DNA from: Companilactobacillus alimentarius DSM 20249
GTDB taxonomy: Bacteria > Bacillota > Bacilli > Lactobacillales > Lactobacillaceae
Direction of reading: 5' to 3'
Assembly (NCBI RefSeq): GCF_002849895.1
Contig: NZ_CP018867.1
Location: forward strand, 1,798,001 to 1,862,000
Length of the DNA: 64,000 nucleotides
Shown one piece after another: positions 20,364 to 29,435 of this stretch (its first letter is position 1; every line of letters starts with the position of its first letter). Position numbers and translations under genes: made by a program. The notes under the pieces are model-generated. The model made no database searches. It was given only the letters and a program-made list of their open reading frames with translations, and was not told the origin of the DNA.

Positions 20364-20460
20364 CTACCAAGGGGTAAGAGATATGATGATAAACACATGT
20401 GGGGGCAATCCTCGATATTGGATCTTCGATTTTAAATAAAAACAAATTGGAGGATTCATT

Positions 20461-21876
20461 ATGAATAAGAGTAAAAAGAGCATTAACTTTAAAGAAGCCA
20501 TTGCAATACTGATTGTGATGCTAATCATCTTAGGAACTGGAGTCATCAAATTTGGTCTGTCGCCACAGACACCAGTTTTAGTCGTTATCGGCTTATTAGT
20601 TTTATGGGCCAAAGTTCGTGGAAGTAATTGGGATGAAATCTCTGATGGAATTGTTGATGGAGTTAAAAATGGAATTGTTCCTATTTTCATTTTTATCTTA
20701 ATCGGAGCTTTGATCGGTACCTGGATTGCTGCTGGTATTATTCCATCAATGATGGTGGCTGGCTTTCATATGATTTCAATTCGTTGGTTTGTCCCATCAG
20801 TTTTCCTAGTTTGTGCACTGATTGGAACCTCAGTCGGAAGTGCCTTTACAATCATTTCAACCCTAGGGATTGCATTGTTCGGTATGGGTCAAACTTTAGG
20901 AATGAATCCAGCATTAGTAGCTGGTGCAATTATTTCTGGCGCAATTTTCGGTGATAAAACTTCACCGCTTTCAGATTCAACTAACTTAGCCGCTGCCATT
21001 GCAGAAGATGATTTATTTGCTCACATTAAAAATCTAATGTGGACTACGATTCCCGCTTTTCTGATTTCATTAGCATTATATGCAGTGATTGGAAATAGTG
21101 GTACGAATGCTAATTTAGGAAAAATTGATACAACTTTAAATACTTTAAATAATAATTTCGTAATTTCATGGTGGTCAATTCTACCTATTGCTTTATTGTT
21201 TATCTGTGCAGTTAAAAAGGTACCAGCTATTGCCACTTTGCTTTTAAATATTACAGTCACAGTTGGGATGATCTTCATTGAGAAACCTAATACACCAGTA
21301 AAAGATATTGCAGGATTTATTGAAAATGGTTTTGTTTCAAAGACTGGAAACGCCAGTGTTGACCAATTATTGACTCGTGGTGGAATCTCTTCAATGATGG
21401 GTACAGTTTCATTGATTTTTCTAACATTATCCTTAGGTGGGCTATTAATGAAGTTTAATGTTATTCAAACAGCGATGGCTCCTTTAGCTGAGAAATTAAA
21501 GACACCAGGATCAGTTGTGACAGCAACGATTCTATCCGGAATCGGAGTTAACATTTTTATCGGCGAACAATACTTATCAGTTATTTTACCCGGTAAGGCA
21601 TTCAAAGGGACTTTCAACAAACGTGGTTTGGACAATTTAGCTTTAAGTCGAGTCTTGGAAGATGGTGGAACTGTAATTAACTACTTAGTTCCATGGGGTG
21701 TTGCTAGTGCTTTTGCTGCCAATACATTAGGAGTACCAACATTATCATTCTTGCCATTTTGTTTCTTTAGCTTACTATCACCAATTCTTTCTATTATTAG
21801 TGGTTTCACTGGTATTGGTTTGAAGAAATTACCCGAAGAAAAAACAGCGAGCAGTGACGAAGTAGTTACAGCCTAA
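20461..21876 (+). CDS. NhaC-family Na+/H+ antiporter-type carrier, T-box controlled (candidate tyrosine transporter)
   Basis: The 471-residue membrane protein has about eleven helices and NhaC-family segments such as SGAIFGDKTSPLSDSTNLAA, GIGVNIFIGEQYLSVILPG and LSRVLEDGGTVINYLVPWG. TTGGAGG precedes the ATG. The family is named for Na+/H+ or malate/lactate exchange. However, T-box control argues for a role in amino-acid supply, and T-box-linked NhaC proteins are known from comparative genomics as predicted tyrosine transporters. A family A palindrome follows as likely terminator. Confidence 0.85.
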   Translation: MNKSKKSINFKEAIAILIVMLIILGTGVIKFGLSPQTPVLVVIGLLVLWAKVRGSNWDEISDGIVDGVKNGIVPIFIFILIGALIGTWIAAGIIPSMMVAGFHMISIRWFVPSVFLVCALIGTSVGSAFTIISTLGIALFGMGQTLGMNPALVAGAIISGAIFGDKTSPLSDSTNLAAAIAEDDLFAHIKNLMWTTIPAFLISLALYAVIGNSGTNANLGKIDTTLNTLNNNFVISWWSILPIALLFICAVKKVPAIATLLLNITVTVGMIFIEKPNTPVKDIAGFIENGFVSKTGNASVDQLLTRGGISSMMGTVSLIFLTLSLGGLLMKFNVIQTAMAPLAEKLKTPGSVVTATILSGIGVNIFIGEQYLSVILPGKAFKGTFNKRGLDNLALSRVLEDGGTVINYLVPWGVASAFAANTLGVPTLSFLPFCFFSLLSPILSIISGFTGIGLKKLPEEKTASSDEVVTA

Positions 21877-21896
21877 AATATCAAAAATGAAACATA

Positions 21897-21947
21897 ATAA
21901 ATGGACTAAGGCAATTAAAGTACGATTGCCTTGGTCCATTTGCTTTA
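21897..21947. repeat. Palindromic repeat, family A, copy 2
   Basis: Arms at 21899-21915 and 21925-21941 pair almost perfectly (17 bp); the loop again contains GTACG. It matches copy 1 at 12881-12936 in arms, loop and the trailing CTTTAA. It probably terminates the nhaC-type transcript. Confidence 0.8.
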
Positions 21948-21998
21948 ATCGAAAAAACTACGTGAGCCTATAATTATTTTTATTTTTTACCCTAATTA

Positions 21999-22013
21999 TT
22001 GGCACTTTGCCAA
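21999..22013. promoter_or_regulatory. Perfect palindrome upstream of the MacAB-like operon
   Basis: TTGGCA-CTT-TGCCAA lies 61 bases upstream of the adaptor gene. It is a plausible operator. The cognate regulator is unknown and no regulator gene is adjacent. Confidence 0.35.
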
Positions 22014-22073
22014 CTTAGTCGTAACTTAGGACTGTTATGCTTAAAAAGACAAATGTTTAGGGAGATTATTATT

Positions 22074-22985
22074 ATGAAAAAAATTAAAATAGCTATTTGG
22101 GGTATTAATGTTATTTTAATTGCGATTATTCTCTTTTTAGTTCTTGGAAAAGGCTATAAGAATAATAACAATGAAAATAATTATAAAACTTATACTGTTC
22201 AAAATGATGGTACTAATTATTTTAACGGAATCGTACAAGAGACTGACAAAAAAATTGTTAGTGACGAACCAAAATCAGAAGATGAAAGTCTAGTAGCAAC
22301 GCAAGTTACTAACGGTGACAAAGTTACCAAAGGACAAGTGTTATTTACTTTTTATAAGAATATGAGTAGTGACATCAACAGCGTCAATACAGAAATTCAT
22401 CAGGCACAATTGGCCATTCAAGAATATAATTCTTCTGAGAAGAAGACTGATGACCAGATTGAATTAAGTAAGAATCAAGAGATGTTATCTGAGGCTCAAG
22501 CCAAATTAACCAAATTGAATGAAACGCAAAATCGCCAAGTATTAGCTCCAATCAATGGAACATATTATAAGGATGATACAGGTCACAGTTATATTTATGG
22601 GGCACCAGTTATTCAAGGTAGTGTTAATGAATATAGTTTGGACAAAATTAAGGTTGGTGAAAATGTCACAGTTGTCAAGAATGATGGAACAAAGATTTCT
22701 GGCAATTATGATCAAAAGGATAGTATTCCTTACAGCACACGGAACGTTTCTTACTATCATTTCCGCGTCGCAACTGATGAAAAATTGCCATACGGGATGC
22801 ATGTTCAAATTAAAAATGCGTCAGATGGCTATAAAATTCCAGAAAATACTGTTTGGTCAAAAGATACTGTTTATGTTTTGAAAAATAATAAGAAGTATAA
22901 ACGTGTCGTAACGATGACTAAAAAAGGTCAAAACTATTACGTACTCGATGGAATCAAGGCTGGCGACAAGCTGGTTATCAAGTAA
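22074..22985 (+). CDS. Membrane fusion/adaptor protein of a MacAB-like exporter
   Basis: The 303-residue protein has an N-terminal anchor (about 8-26), a lipoyl/beta-barrel first half, a coiled coil (about 95-160, INSVNTEIHQAQLAIQEYNSS to LTKLNETQNRQVLAPINGTYY) and a C-terminal beta domain. This is the HlyD/MacA adaptor plan. Start at 22074 follows AGGGAG by 8 bases; the frame upstream to 21999 has no ribosome site. The three genes that follow complete the exporter. It resembles the YknX-YknY-YknZ arrangement of Gram-positive bacteria. Confidence 0.82.
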   Translation: MKKIKIAIWGINVILIAIILFLVLGKGYKNNNNENNYKTYTVQNDGTNYFNGIVQETDKKIVSDEPKSEDESLVATQVTNGDKVTKGQVLFTFYKNMSSDINSVNTEIHQAQLAIQEYNSSEKKTDDQIELSKNQEMLSEAQAKLTKLNETQNRQVLAPINGTYYKDDTGHSYIYGAPVIQGSVNEYSLDKIKVGENVTVVKNDGTKISGNYDQKDSIPYSTRNVSYYHFRVATDEKLPYGMHVQIKNASDGYKIPENTVWSKDTVYVLKNNKKYKRVVTMTKKGQNYYVLDGIKAGDKLVIK

Positions 22986-22997
22986 GGCGGTGAAATA

Positions 22998-23675
22998 ATG
23001 CTTAAAGTTACTAATATTGGCAAAGCTTATGGCAAATTCACGGCACTGGAAGATATTAACTTAGAGGTAGCTGATGGTGAATTCTTAGCTATTATGGGAC
23101 CTTCTGGCTCTGGTAAATCAACTTTGATCAACATTTTAGGATTATTGGATCAGAGTTATAGCGGCGAGTATTTGTTAAAAGGGAAAAATTATAAAGAGGT
23201 AAATGATAATCGGTTATCACAGATTCGTGGGGACCAATTAGGATTCGTGTTTCAGAATTTCAAATTATTAACGACTTATAGTGTGTATGAAAATATTGAA
23301 ATTCCACTAGTCTATAGTAAAAAAGAACAACACAATAAACAGACACTAGTTGAAGACGTAATCAATAAGGTTGGATTAGCAGGCAAAGAAAGAAATCGTC
23401 CTTCTGAGTTATCTGGTGGTCAGCAGCAACGTGTTGCTATTGCTCGTGCAATTGTTAATCGACCTAATTTAATTATCGCAGACGAGCCGACAGGGGCCTT
23501 AGATTCGAAGACTAGTAAAGAGATCATGGATATCTTTACTAAATTGAATCAAGCTGGAACAACCGTCATTATGGTTACTCATGATAGCGAAGTAGCAAAG
23601 TACGCTATGCGGACAGTTTATATTCGTGATGGCCGTCTTTATAGCGATGCGGAAAGCGTGAAAAATCATGACTGA
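22998..23675 (+). CDS. ABC transporter ATPase, MacB/LolD type
   Basis: The 225-residue ATPase has Walker A GPSGSGKST (about 35-43), Q-loop FVFQNFKLLTTYSVYENIEIPL, signature LSGGQQQRVAIARAIVN and Walker B LIIADEPTGALDSK. The start is 12 bases after the adaptor gene, and the end overlaps the permease gene by 8 bases. Substrate unknown. Confidence 0.9.
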   Translation: MLKVTNIGKAYGKFTALEDINLEVADGEFLAIMGPSGSGKSTLINILGLLDQSYSGEYLLKGKNYKEVNDNRLSQIRGDQLGFVFQNFKLLTTYSVYENIEIPLVYSKKEQHNKQTLVEDVINKVGLAGKERNRPSELSGGQQQRVAIARAIVNRPNLIIADEPTGALDSKTSKEIMDIFTKLNQAGTTVIMVTHDSEVAKYAMRTVYIRDGRLYSDAESVKNHD

Positions 23676-24819
23676 AAAAATTTTGATCGCTTTAAAATCA
23701 ATTGGTAAAAATAAAAATCGAAACTTTCTAACGATGCTAGGAATTATTATTGGTATTGCTAGTGTTATTTGTATTTTAGCTATTGGAGATGGTTTTGCAC
23801 ACACGGTTACTAAAGGGATGGGAGATCACAACACCCATAACAAAGTGATCCTTCAATGGGAAGCCACTTCTGATTACAATACTGACGGTGGTTTCACTTC
23901 AAACGATGCGGCGGTCCTTGAAAAGATCCCTGGAGTCAATCGGGTCAAACTAACGAGCAGTATCGTTGAAGCTGGAGCTAAGGTTCAATACAAAACCAAG
24001 CATGTCTCGATAGGTTTGAATAAGCAACCGAAACATCTGAAGTTAATTAAGGGAAACTATTTCACGATGGATAATGCATCTAATGGAATTTATATTTCTC
24101 ATGACTTAGCCCAAAAATTGTTTAAGAAAAATGCTCTCAATCGTTTAATATCGGTTGATGGAACTATCTTTGTAGTTCAAGGAATCTACAGTGCAAATGG
24201 GATGACTTATCGTCCTGATGCCTATGTTTCAAAAGGCATTTTTAAACAATTATTTGCCAGCCAGTTGTCACGTGATGAAGTTAAAATGTATATTCAACCA
24301 GACGCTAGTAAGAAGCGGATTGGTAAAGAAGCAGTAAAAAAGATGAAGAAAATGGGTGAACAAAAAGATACTGGACGCTATTCAGTTTCTAACCCTGATC
24401 AAATCAGTAAACAGTTTACCAAAATCTTAAATGGTATTACTTACTTTATTGCATTCATTGCCGGAATCTCGTTGTTAATTGCTGGTATTGGGGTCATGAA
24501 TGTGATGTACATAACGGTGTCAGAACGCCGTAAAGAAATTGGAATTCGACGAGCCTTTGGGGCGACTGCTAGCGATATAAGAAATCAATTTCTTATTGAA
24601 AGTGTTGTTCTATGTATTATTGGGGGCTTGATAGGAATTGCTTTAGGATACGGATTAGTAGCCGTTATTAATGCATTTCTACCATTCAAAGCCGTTATAA
24701 CGACCTATGCAATTATTTTATCGTTGTCAGTTTCAACTGCGGTTGGATTAGTGTTTGGATTCATTCCATCAAATAAAGCTGCAAAATCCGAATTAGTAGG
24801 TCTATTGAAAGAAGAATAG
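23668..24819 (+). CDS. MacB-like ABC transporter permease (FtsX family)
   Basis: The 383-residue permease has the MacB plan. The first helix (about 18-38, NFLTMLGIIIGIASVICILAIGDG) is followed by a large extracellular domain (about 45-255). Three helices then follow, including VMYITVSERRKEIGIRRAFGA, the coupling segment. The start overlaps the ATPase gene. It probably forms a homodimer with two ATPases and the adaptor hexamer. The exported substrate is unknown, possibly a peptide or toxin. Confidence 0.88.
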   Translation: MTEKILIALKSIGKNKNRNFLTMLGIIIGIASVICILAIGDGFAHTVTKGMGDHNTHNKVILQWEATSDYNTDGGFTSNDAAVLEKIPGVNRVKLTSSIVEAGAKVQYKTKHVSIGLNKQPKHLKLIKGNYFTMDNASNGIYISHDLAQKLFKKNALNRLISVDGTIFVVQGIYSANGMTYRPDAYVSKGIFKQLFASQLSRDEVKMYIQPDASKKRIGKEAVKKMKKMGEQKDTGRYSVSNPDQISKQFTKILNGITYFIAFIAGISLLIAGIGVMNVMYITVSERRKEIGIRRAFGATASDIRNQFLIESVVLCIIGGLIGIALGYGLVAVINAFLPFKAVITTYAIILSLSVSTAVGLVFGFIPSNKAAKSELVGLLKEE

Positions 24820-24827
24820 GGGAAAAA

Positions 24828-25280
24828 ATGAAAAAATTATATAAATTAGATCGAATTTCCGTACTAGGGATCTTCTTGATCTATCTATTTATGACAATTA
24901 TCAAAATGCTAGTCGCAGATCAAAATGTAGCGGAGATGCCACAGATGGGGAGATATTTGAAATTAGGAATTTTTGCCTTAGTAGCATTGATTGCGTTTGG
25001 TGTTTTTTATTGGGTCTATACTTTATTGCTAAAGAATAATGATCACTATAAAGTTACTTTGCTTGTTAATATGTCATTGTGTCTGGCTTTCGTAGCATTG
25101 TTAGGAACAATTGTGTACTTAATTGCAGGTAAAACTAATATCTGGGTCAGTGGTATCGTTGGAGCGATCGGATTCGGTGGCTTAGGTTTATTAAATTGGG
25201 AAAGTTTGGATGTGCCGCAAGCTGATAAGATTAAAATAAGTGTTCTAACTGTTATTGGATTTATTTTAACCTTAGTTTAA
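24828..25280 (+). CDS. Four-helix membrane protein, last gene of the MacAB-like operon
   Basis: The 150-residue protein has four hydrophobic helices (about 12-28, 44-66, 80-102, 104-122, with a possible fifth at the end). AGGGG lies 5 bases before the ATG, 8 bases after the permease gene. I do not recognise the family. Its place suggests an accessory or immunity-like role for the exporter; this is inference. Confidence 0.65.
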   Translation: MKKLYKLDRISVLGIFLIYLFMTIIKMLVADQNVAEMPQMGRYLKLGIFALVALIAFGVFYWVYTLLLKNNDHYKVTLLVNMSLCLAFVALLGTIVYLIAGKTNIWVSGIVGAIGFGGLGLLNWESLDVPQADKIKISVLTVIGFILTLV

Positions 25281-25327
25281 AAATCTTGATAAGTAGCGAA
25301 TATAGAACAAGAGATAAATTTCCATCT

Positions 25328-25376
25328 AAAAAGGCCAATTCGTCAATCATTTTTGATTGCCAAATTAGCCTTTTTT
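25328..25376. terminator. Bidirectional terminator between convergent genes
   Basis: The long hairpin has arms AAGGC-AATT...CAATCA and TGATTG...AATT-GCCTT, A-rich on the left and six T on the right. It serves the exporter operon and the leftward PEPCK-like gene. Confidence 0.85.
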
Positions 25377-25394
25377 GATACTTTAACTAAATTA

Positions 25395-27089
25395 TTAATT
25401 ATTCATCAATTCTGTAAGTAACTCTTTAGCCGATTCATGGAGACTGGCTTTAGATTTGTCATAACCTAAATGTGTATAGATTTCACCGACATAGATATTA
25501 TCTTGATAAAGTTTATTAAAGACTTTATCAATTATAGGGCGAGTCTTCTCTTCTTCTTGTACTGGTCCAAATGGATTAGCAAAGAAGGTTGTGCTCATGC
25601 CAACTTCATCAGTTGTGCCAAGAGCTTTACGTTTACCAGCGATAAAAGTAGCCTTGGCTTTCTCTTCGTTAGGGAATTGATGCAAGCCAATCTCTGCATC
25701 GTAATTGTTAGCATAGACCCACATATCAATCGAATGATGTTCAACAACGTGTTTGTAAGTGTTAGCTGGAAGAATAACTCGAGCATTCTTCAATTCAGGA
25801 TTTAGATAAATACCACGATCCATATTATTAAAAGCAACAGAACTGCTCAAATCGTCCAAGCGGACGAAAGCACCAGTCTCGGTACCTTGTGCGTAGACAT
25901 TGCCTTGATCATCGAAAGCAAAACTACCCATATCATCGAAGATGGTTTCAATGTTGATAATTTTGTCGTCAGCAATCTCTTGTAAAGCTTCGATTGATTC
26001 AGATTTTCCAGCACCGGAATCACCGAAGAAGACAACTGATTTAGTCTTACCGTTAGAAAAGCTGATCTTAACCATAGAGCCATGAATAGGAAGACGATTT
26101 TCATAGATCATGTGCAAGTTGTGAAGTGTCAAACACATCTTCTTCATATAACCAAAGTAAGTCGTTTTATCGTTATAAGGTACTTCACCGACCCAAATAT
26201 TGTTGTCAGTGTCGTGATAGTAGTGGCTAACATCGCCTTTGGTTTTGTTTAAACCAAAGAGTAAGATTTCATCGGGCTTTTGACCAGCGATACTATCTTT
26301 GTCGGCAACTTCAAAGAGATTAGCTAGAGCAATTCCACTGACGAAATAATCACGATGGAAGTAGATAAAGGCTAAGCTTTCACCAATTTTAGCAGGGAAG
26401 CAGTACCAATCTTTTTGATTACCATCGAATTTGTCAATCGGATTGTCGAAGACTTCGCTAAAGACACCTTCACGCTTATTACTCTTAGTGTGCATCATCA
26501 TAGGTGGACGTAACATCAAGGTATCTAAGAAACGGATACTTTCGAGTGATTGATATTTTTGAGGTGTATTCCATTGGATTGATTGTGTTAGAACACAGGC
26601 ATTAGTTCCAGCATTCACTTGACGATAAGCCTTATTAGTAAATCCCTGGAGTTTTTCTTCAATTGAACGATACATTTGGATGACGATTTCGTTAAAATGA
26701 TTATCAAAATTCATGAAGTTGCCCTTAACAATAGCACTGTTATGCTTGTTGATTAGAGAAACTCGGAAATAGGAACGGTAGTATGAATAAAGTTCCTCAA
26801 TACTTTTGAGAATTTGTTCATTACCATATTTTTCATAACCAGCTTTATTATCAATTAAAATAGCTTTTAAAATATCAATATAGGCTTTAGTATCTAGAGC
26901 TTCAACCTTATTGGTAACGGCAAGTTGGCTTTCCTGTAGATATACATCGACTAAGTTATAAAAACCTTGGCTGTTGACGAGTTGAAAAATATCTTGAATA
27001 TATTCCTCGCTGTAGTTGATGACTGCGACTGATCGATCGGGGTTAAGATAAAACGCCTTAGATTCAGTTGCTTTTGGTGACTTTGACAT
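25395..27089 (-). CDS. PEP carboxykinase/HPr kinase superfamily P-loop protein, function uncertain
   Basis: The 564-residue soluble protein has a P-loop FFGDSGAGKSES (about 350-361) of the form shared by ATP-dependent PEP carboxykinase (GxSGxGKT) and HPr kinase (GxSGxGKS). A second acidic motif, ETIFDDMGSF, follows, and then TETGAFVRLDDLS, which resembles the PEPCK metal/ATP region. The first 330 residues are unlike classical PEPCK, as far as I can judge, and the protein is somewhat longer than the usual 520-540. Relatives in lactobacilli are, I believe, annotated as PEP carboxykinase. A carboxykinase activity cannot be confirmed from sequence alone. It is a single gene. Confidence 0.6.
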   Translation of the reverse strand: MSKSPKATESKAFYLNPDRSVAVINYSEEYIQDIFQLVNSQGFYNLVDVYLQESQLAVTNKVEALDTKAYIDILKAILIDNKAGYEKYGNEQILKSIEELYSYYRSYFRVSLINKHNSAIVKGNFMNFDNHFNEIVIQMYRSIEEKLQGFTNKAYRQVNAGTNACVLTQSIQWNTPQKYQSLESIRFLDTLMLRPPMMMHTKSNKREGVFSEVFDNPIDKFDGNQKDWYCFPAKIGESLAFIYFHRDYFVSGIALANLFEVADKDSIAGQKPDEILLFGLNKTKGDVSHYYHDTDNNIWVGEVPYNDKTTYFGYMKKMCLTLHNLHMIYENRLPIHGSMVKISFSNGKTKSVVFFGDSGAGKSESIEALQEIADDKIINIETIFDDMGSFAFDDQGNVYAQGTETGAFVRLDDLSSSVAFNNMDRGIYLNPELKNARVILPANTYKHVVEHHSIDMWVYANNYDAEIGLHQFPNEEKAKATFIAGKRKALGTTDEVGMSTTFFANPFGPVQEEEKTRPIIDKVFNKLYQDNIYVGEIYTHLGYDKSKASLHESAKELLTELMNN

Positions 27090-27285
27090 ACTAGAGATCT
27101 CCTTTCGAATCGTGAACTTAAGTAACAGTTTATATCATTTTTTTGTAAACTGATAGCAAAAGATTAGAATAAATTTAATCGTCTACAAGAAAAATCGCTC
27201 TATGCAATGGGATATATGATTTTTTTATGTAATAAAAAGTTTATTATTGAAAAAACGAATCATTTAATTAGAACAGATATAATTT

Positions 27286-27346
27286 AAAAAGTGAGGCAAA
27301 ATATCTAACTTCCCGTAGAAAGTTAATATATCTTGTCTCACTTTTT
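27286..27346 (-). terminator. Terminator of the histidine-phosphatase genes
   Basis: A long hairpin (AAAAAGTGAG at 27286-27295 with CTCACTTTTT at 27337-27346, plus inner pairs) lies just after the stop of the gene at 27357-28016 on the minus strand. It is symmetrical enough to work both ways. Confidence 0.8.
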
Positions 27347-27356
27347 ATAATCCAAT

Positions 27357-28016
27357 TTATTCTAATACTTGGCTATACTTAGTGACTGTATTAACGCCAT
27401 TATCACGTTCTAATAAAGTCAAACTAGAGTTTTTAGGACTTTGTGTTAAGTCAAATTTACCATTACCGAAACGTTCAGTGATCGAACGAATAGTGGTTCC
27501 ATGTGTAACTAAGAGAATCTTGTCGCCATCTTTGGCAACTTTATCAATCCTTTTGAAACCACGATCAACTCTTGTCCAATATTCCTCAGCATTTTCAGCG
27601 TCATGGAATGGATCGGCTTCTTTCATGAAATCTCTAGTAGCATCGAGTCCATACTTTGAAAGGATACCGCTGAAGTCTCTTTCTCCATGGGGTTGACCAA
27701 CGATGAACCAGGCCTCAGAAGAATTCATTCCTTCAAAGTAACCATAGAATTGTTCTCTAAATTCCATTAATTTCTTAGGATGTAAATTTTCACGATTTTC
27801 ATTATTATCAACTATTAACTTGCAAGTATCAATTGCTCGACGGGCGTCTGATGAAAAGGCCGCATCGAATTTAACATCGCCTAAAGCTTTAGCAGCCACT
27901 TTAGCTACCTCTAGTCCCTCGGGTGCAAGGGGAGTATCAGACCAACCTTGCATTTTGTTGTATTTATTAAACCAAGTTTTGCCGTGACGGATCATGTAAA
28001 TTTGGTATTTAGCCAT
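27357..28016 (-). CDS. Histidine phosphatase (phosphoglycerate-mutase-like), copy 2 of a tandem pair
   Basis: The 219-residue enzyme has the catalytic motif MIRHGKTWFN (His 10 region), GWSDTPL, the FREQFYGYFEG acid segment and LLVTHGTTIR with the second histidine. It belongs to the cofactor-independent-of-fold, RHG-type phosphatase branch, not classical glycolytic GpmA, which is about 230 residues with a different core. About half of its residues match the adjacent gene at 28055-28705, so the pair arose by duplication. Substrate unknown. Confidence 0.85.
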   Translation of the reverse strand: MAKYQIYMIRHGKTWFNKYNKMQGWSDTPLAPEGLEVAKVAAKALGDVKFDAAFSSDARRAIDTCKLIVDNNENRENLHPKKLMEFREQFYGYFEGMNSSEAWFIVGQPHGERDFSGILSKYGLDATRDFMKEADPFHDAENAEEYWTRVDRGFKRIDKVAKDGDKILLVTHGTTIRSITERFGNGKFDLTQSPKNSSLTLLERDNGVNTVTKYSQVLE

Positions 28017-28054
28017 TGTTTCCTCCTCAAAGTTTGTAGTTTAATTCTACTACA

Positions 28055-28705
28055 TTAAAAGAGAGATTGATTGTATTTTGTAACACGATTTACGCCATTA
28101 TCACGTTCCATTAATGTCAAACTAGCATTTGCTGGAACATCATTTAGTTCGAAATCCCCAGCTTTGTAACGATAAGCTAAGCCCAAAATAGTAATGCTGT
28201 GTGTTACTAGAAGAATCTTGTCGCCATCCTTAGCAATTCGATCGATCTTTTTAAAACCACGTTCGATTCGATTCCAATATTCGGTTGAATCTTCGGCATC
28301 GTGTAGAGGATCGGCATCTTTTACAAAATCCATTGTGGCATCAAAACCGTAGTTTTTCACGATTTCAGCAAAGTTTTTGGCATGGTGAGGTTTTCCAATA
28401 ACGAACCATGATTCATCAATCCCACGTCCTTCATAGTAGCCATAGAATTGCTCTCTGAATTCTGAAAGTTCCTTTGGAGTTAAATGATTTTTATTTCTTC
28501 TAGTTATAATGCGACAAGTATCAACCGCACGTTTCATATCGGAAGTAAGGGCAGCTGAGAAATCGACATTCTTTAAAGCTTCCGCTGCTTTTTGGGCAAC
28601 CTCAACACCCTCATTAGTCAAAGGAGTATCAGACCAGCCTTGCATTTTTTGGTATTCGTTGTACCAGGTTCTTCCATGTCTAACTAAATAAATTTGATAT
28701 GCCAT
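28055..28705 (-). CDS. Histidine phosphatase (phosphoglycerate-mutase-like), copy 1 of a tandem pair
   Basis: The 216-residue paralogue has LVRHGRTWYN, GWSDTPLTNEG, FREQFYGYYEG and LLVTHSITIL. In the last motif the THG of its neighbour is replaced by THS, while the histidine is kept. It is the promoter-proximal copy; the second copy starts 38 bases downstream. Divergent last motifs may reflect different substrates. Confidence 0.85.
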   Translation of the reverse strand: MAYQIYLVRHGRTWYNEYQKMQGWSDTPLTNEGVEVAQKAAEALKNVDFSAALTSDMKRAVDTCRIITRRNKNHLTPKELSEFREQFYGYYEGRGIDESWFVIGKPHHAKNFAEIVKNYGFDATMDFVKDADPLHDAEDSTEYWNRIERGFKKIDRIAKDGDKILLVTHSITILGLAYRYKAGDFELNDVPANASLTLMERDNGVNRVTKYNQSLF

Positions 28706-28814
28706 AAATTGCGCCTCCTAGTACGCCCATTCTACTATAAGTAGAGCGCATTTTTAGTAATTTTGCTTGTAATTGTGTAAAGTAAAGTTAATTAGTTTAT
28801 TTGGAGGTAATCAA

Positions 28815-29435
28815 ATGAAAGTTGCAGTAATTGGTGCGAATGGTAAAGAGGGTTCTTTGATTGTCAAAGAGGCCTTGAGTCGTGGGTTAGATGTGACCTC
28901 AATTGTTCGTGATAGTAAAAAATCACCAACAGATAAGTATTTAGTGCGCGATGTATACAATTTAAAAACTGAGGATGTAAAAGATTTTGATGTCCTAGTA
29001 GATGCTTTAGGATTCTTTGGACCAAATGTGAAAGAGTACGTACCTTCAACAGAGCATTTGATTGAAATCTTAAAGGATTCTCAAACAAGATTACTTGTCG
29101 TTGGTGGAGCTGGCTCATTGTTTGTCGATGACAAGCATACAAAACAGTTGTATCAAGGAGCTGATTTCCCAGAAACGGTTAAACCTTTGAGTGAAGAAAT
29201 GGGCAAAGCCTTAGTTAAATTACGTGAAAGTTCAATCAACTGGACTTACATTAGTCCTGCGGCAGCTTTTGATGCTAAAGGAACAAGAATGGGCAAGTAT
29301 GTTTTAGCAGGTGAAGAATTAACTTTCGACAAAGATGGTAAAAGCGAGATCAGTTACGCTGATTTTGCCATTGCAATGGTTGATGAAATCATTAATGCTA
29401 AACATCAAAAGGAACGCATTAGCGTTAGATGGTAG
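28815..29435 (+). CDS. NAD(P)-binding Rossmann-fold protein (atypical SDR, NmrA/YwnB-like)
   Basis: The 206-residue protein has the dinucleotide motif VIGANGKEGSLIVKEA (residues 4-19), VLVDALGFFGP and LLVVGGAGSLFVDD, and TYISPAAAFDAKG near the end, as in single-domain NAD(P)H-binding proteins of the atypical SDR group. TTGGAGG lies 8 bases before the ATG at 28815; the longer frame from 28773 has no such site. It overlaps the flavodoxin gene by 7 bases, which suggests a joint redox role. Substrate unknown. Confidence 0.85.
   Translation: MKVAVIGANGKEGSLIVKEALSRGLDVTSIVRDSKKSPTDKYLVRDVYNLKTEDVKDFDVLVDALGFFGPNVKEYVPSTEHLIEILKDSQTRLLVVGGAGSLFVDDKHTKQLYQGADFPETVKPLSEEMGKALVKLRESSINWTYISPAAAFDAKGTRMGKYVLAGEELTFDKDGKSEISYADFAIAMVDEIINAKHQKERISVRW

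Noticed and set aside
25847..26104. Open frames overlapping the PEPCK-like gene
   Set aside because: They lie inside a long gene with clear motifs and have no ribosome sites; they are frame shadows.
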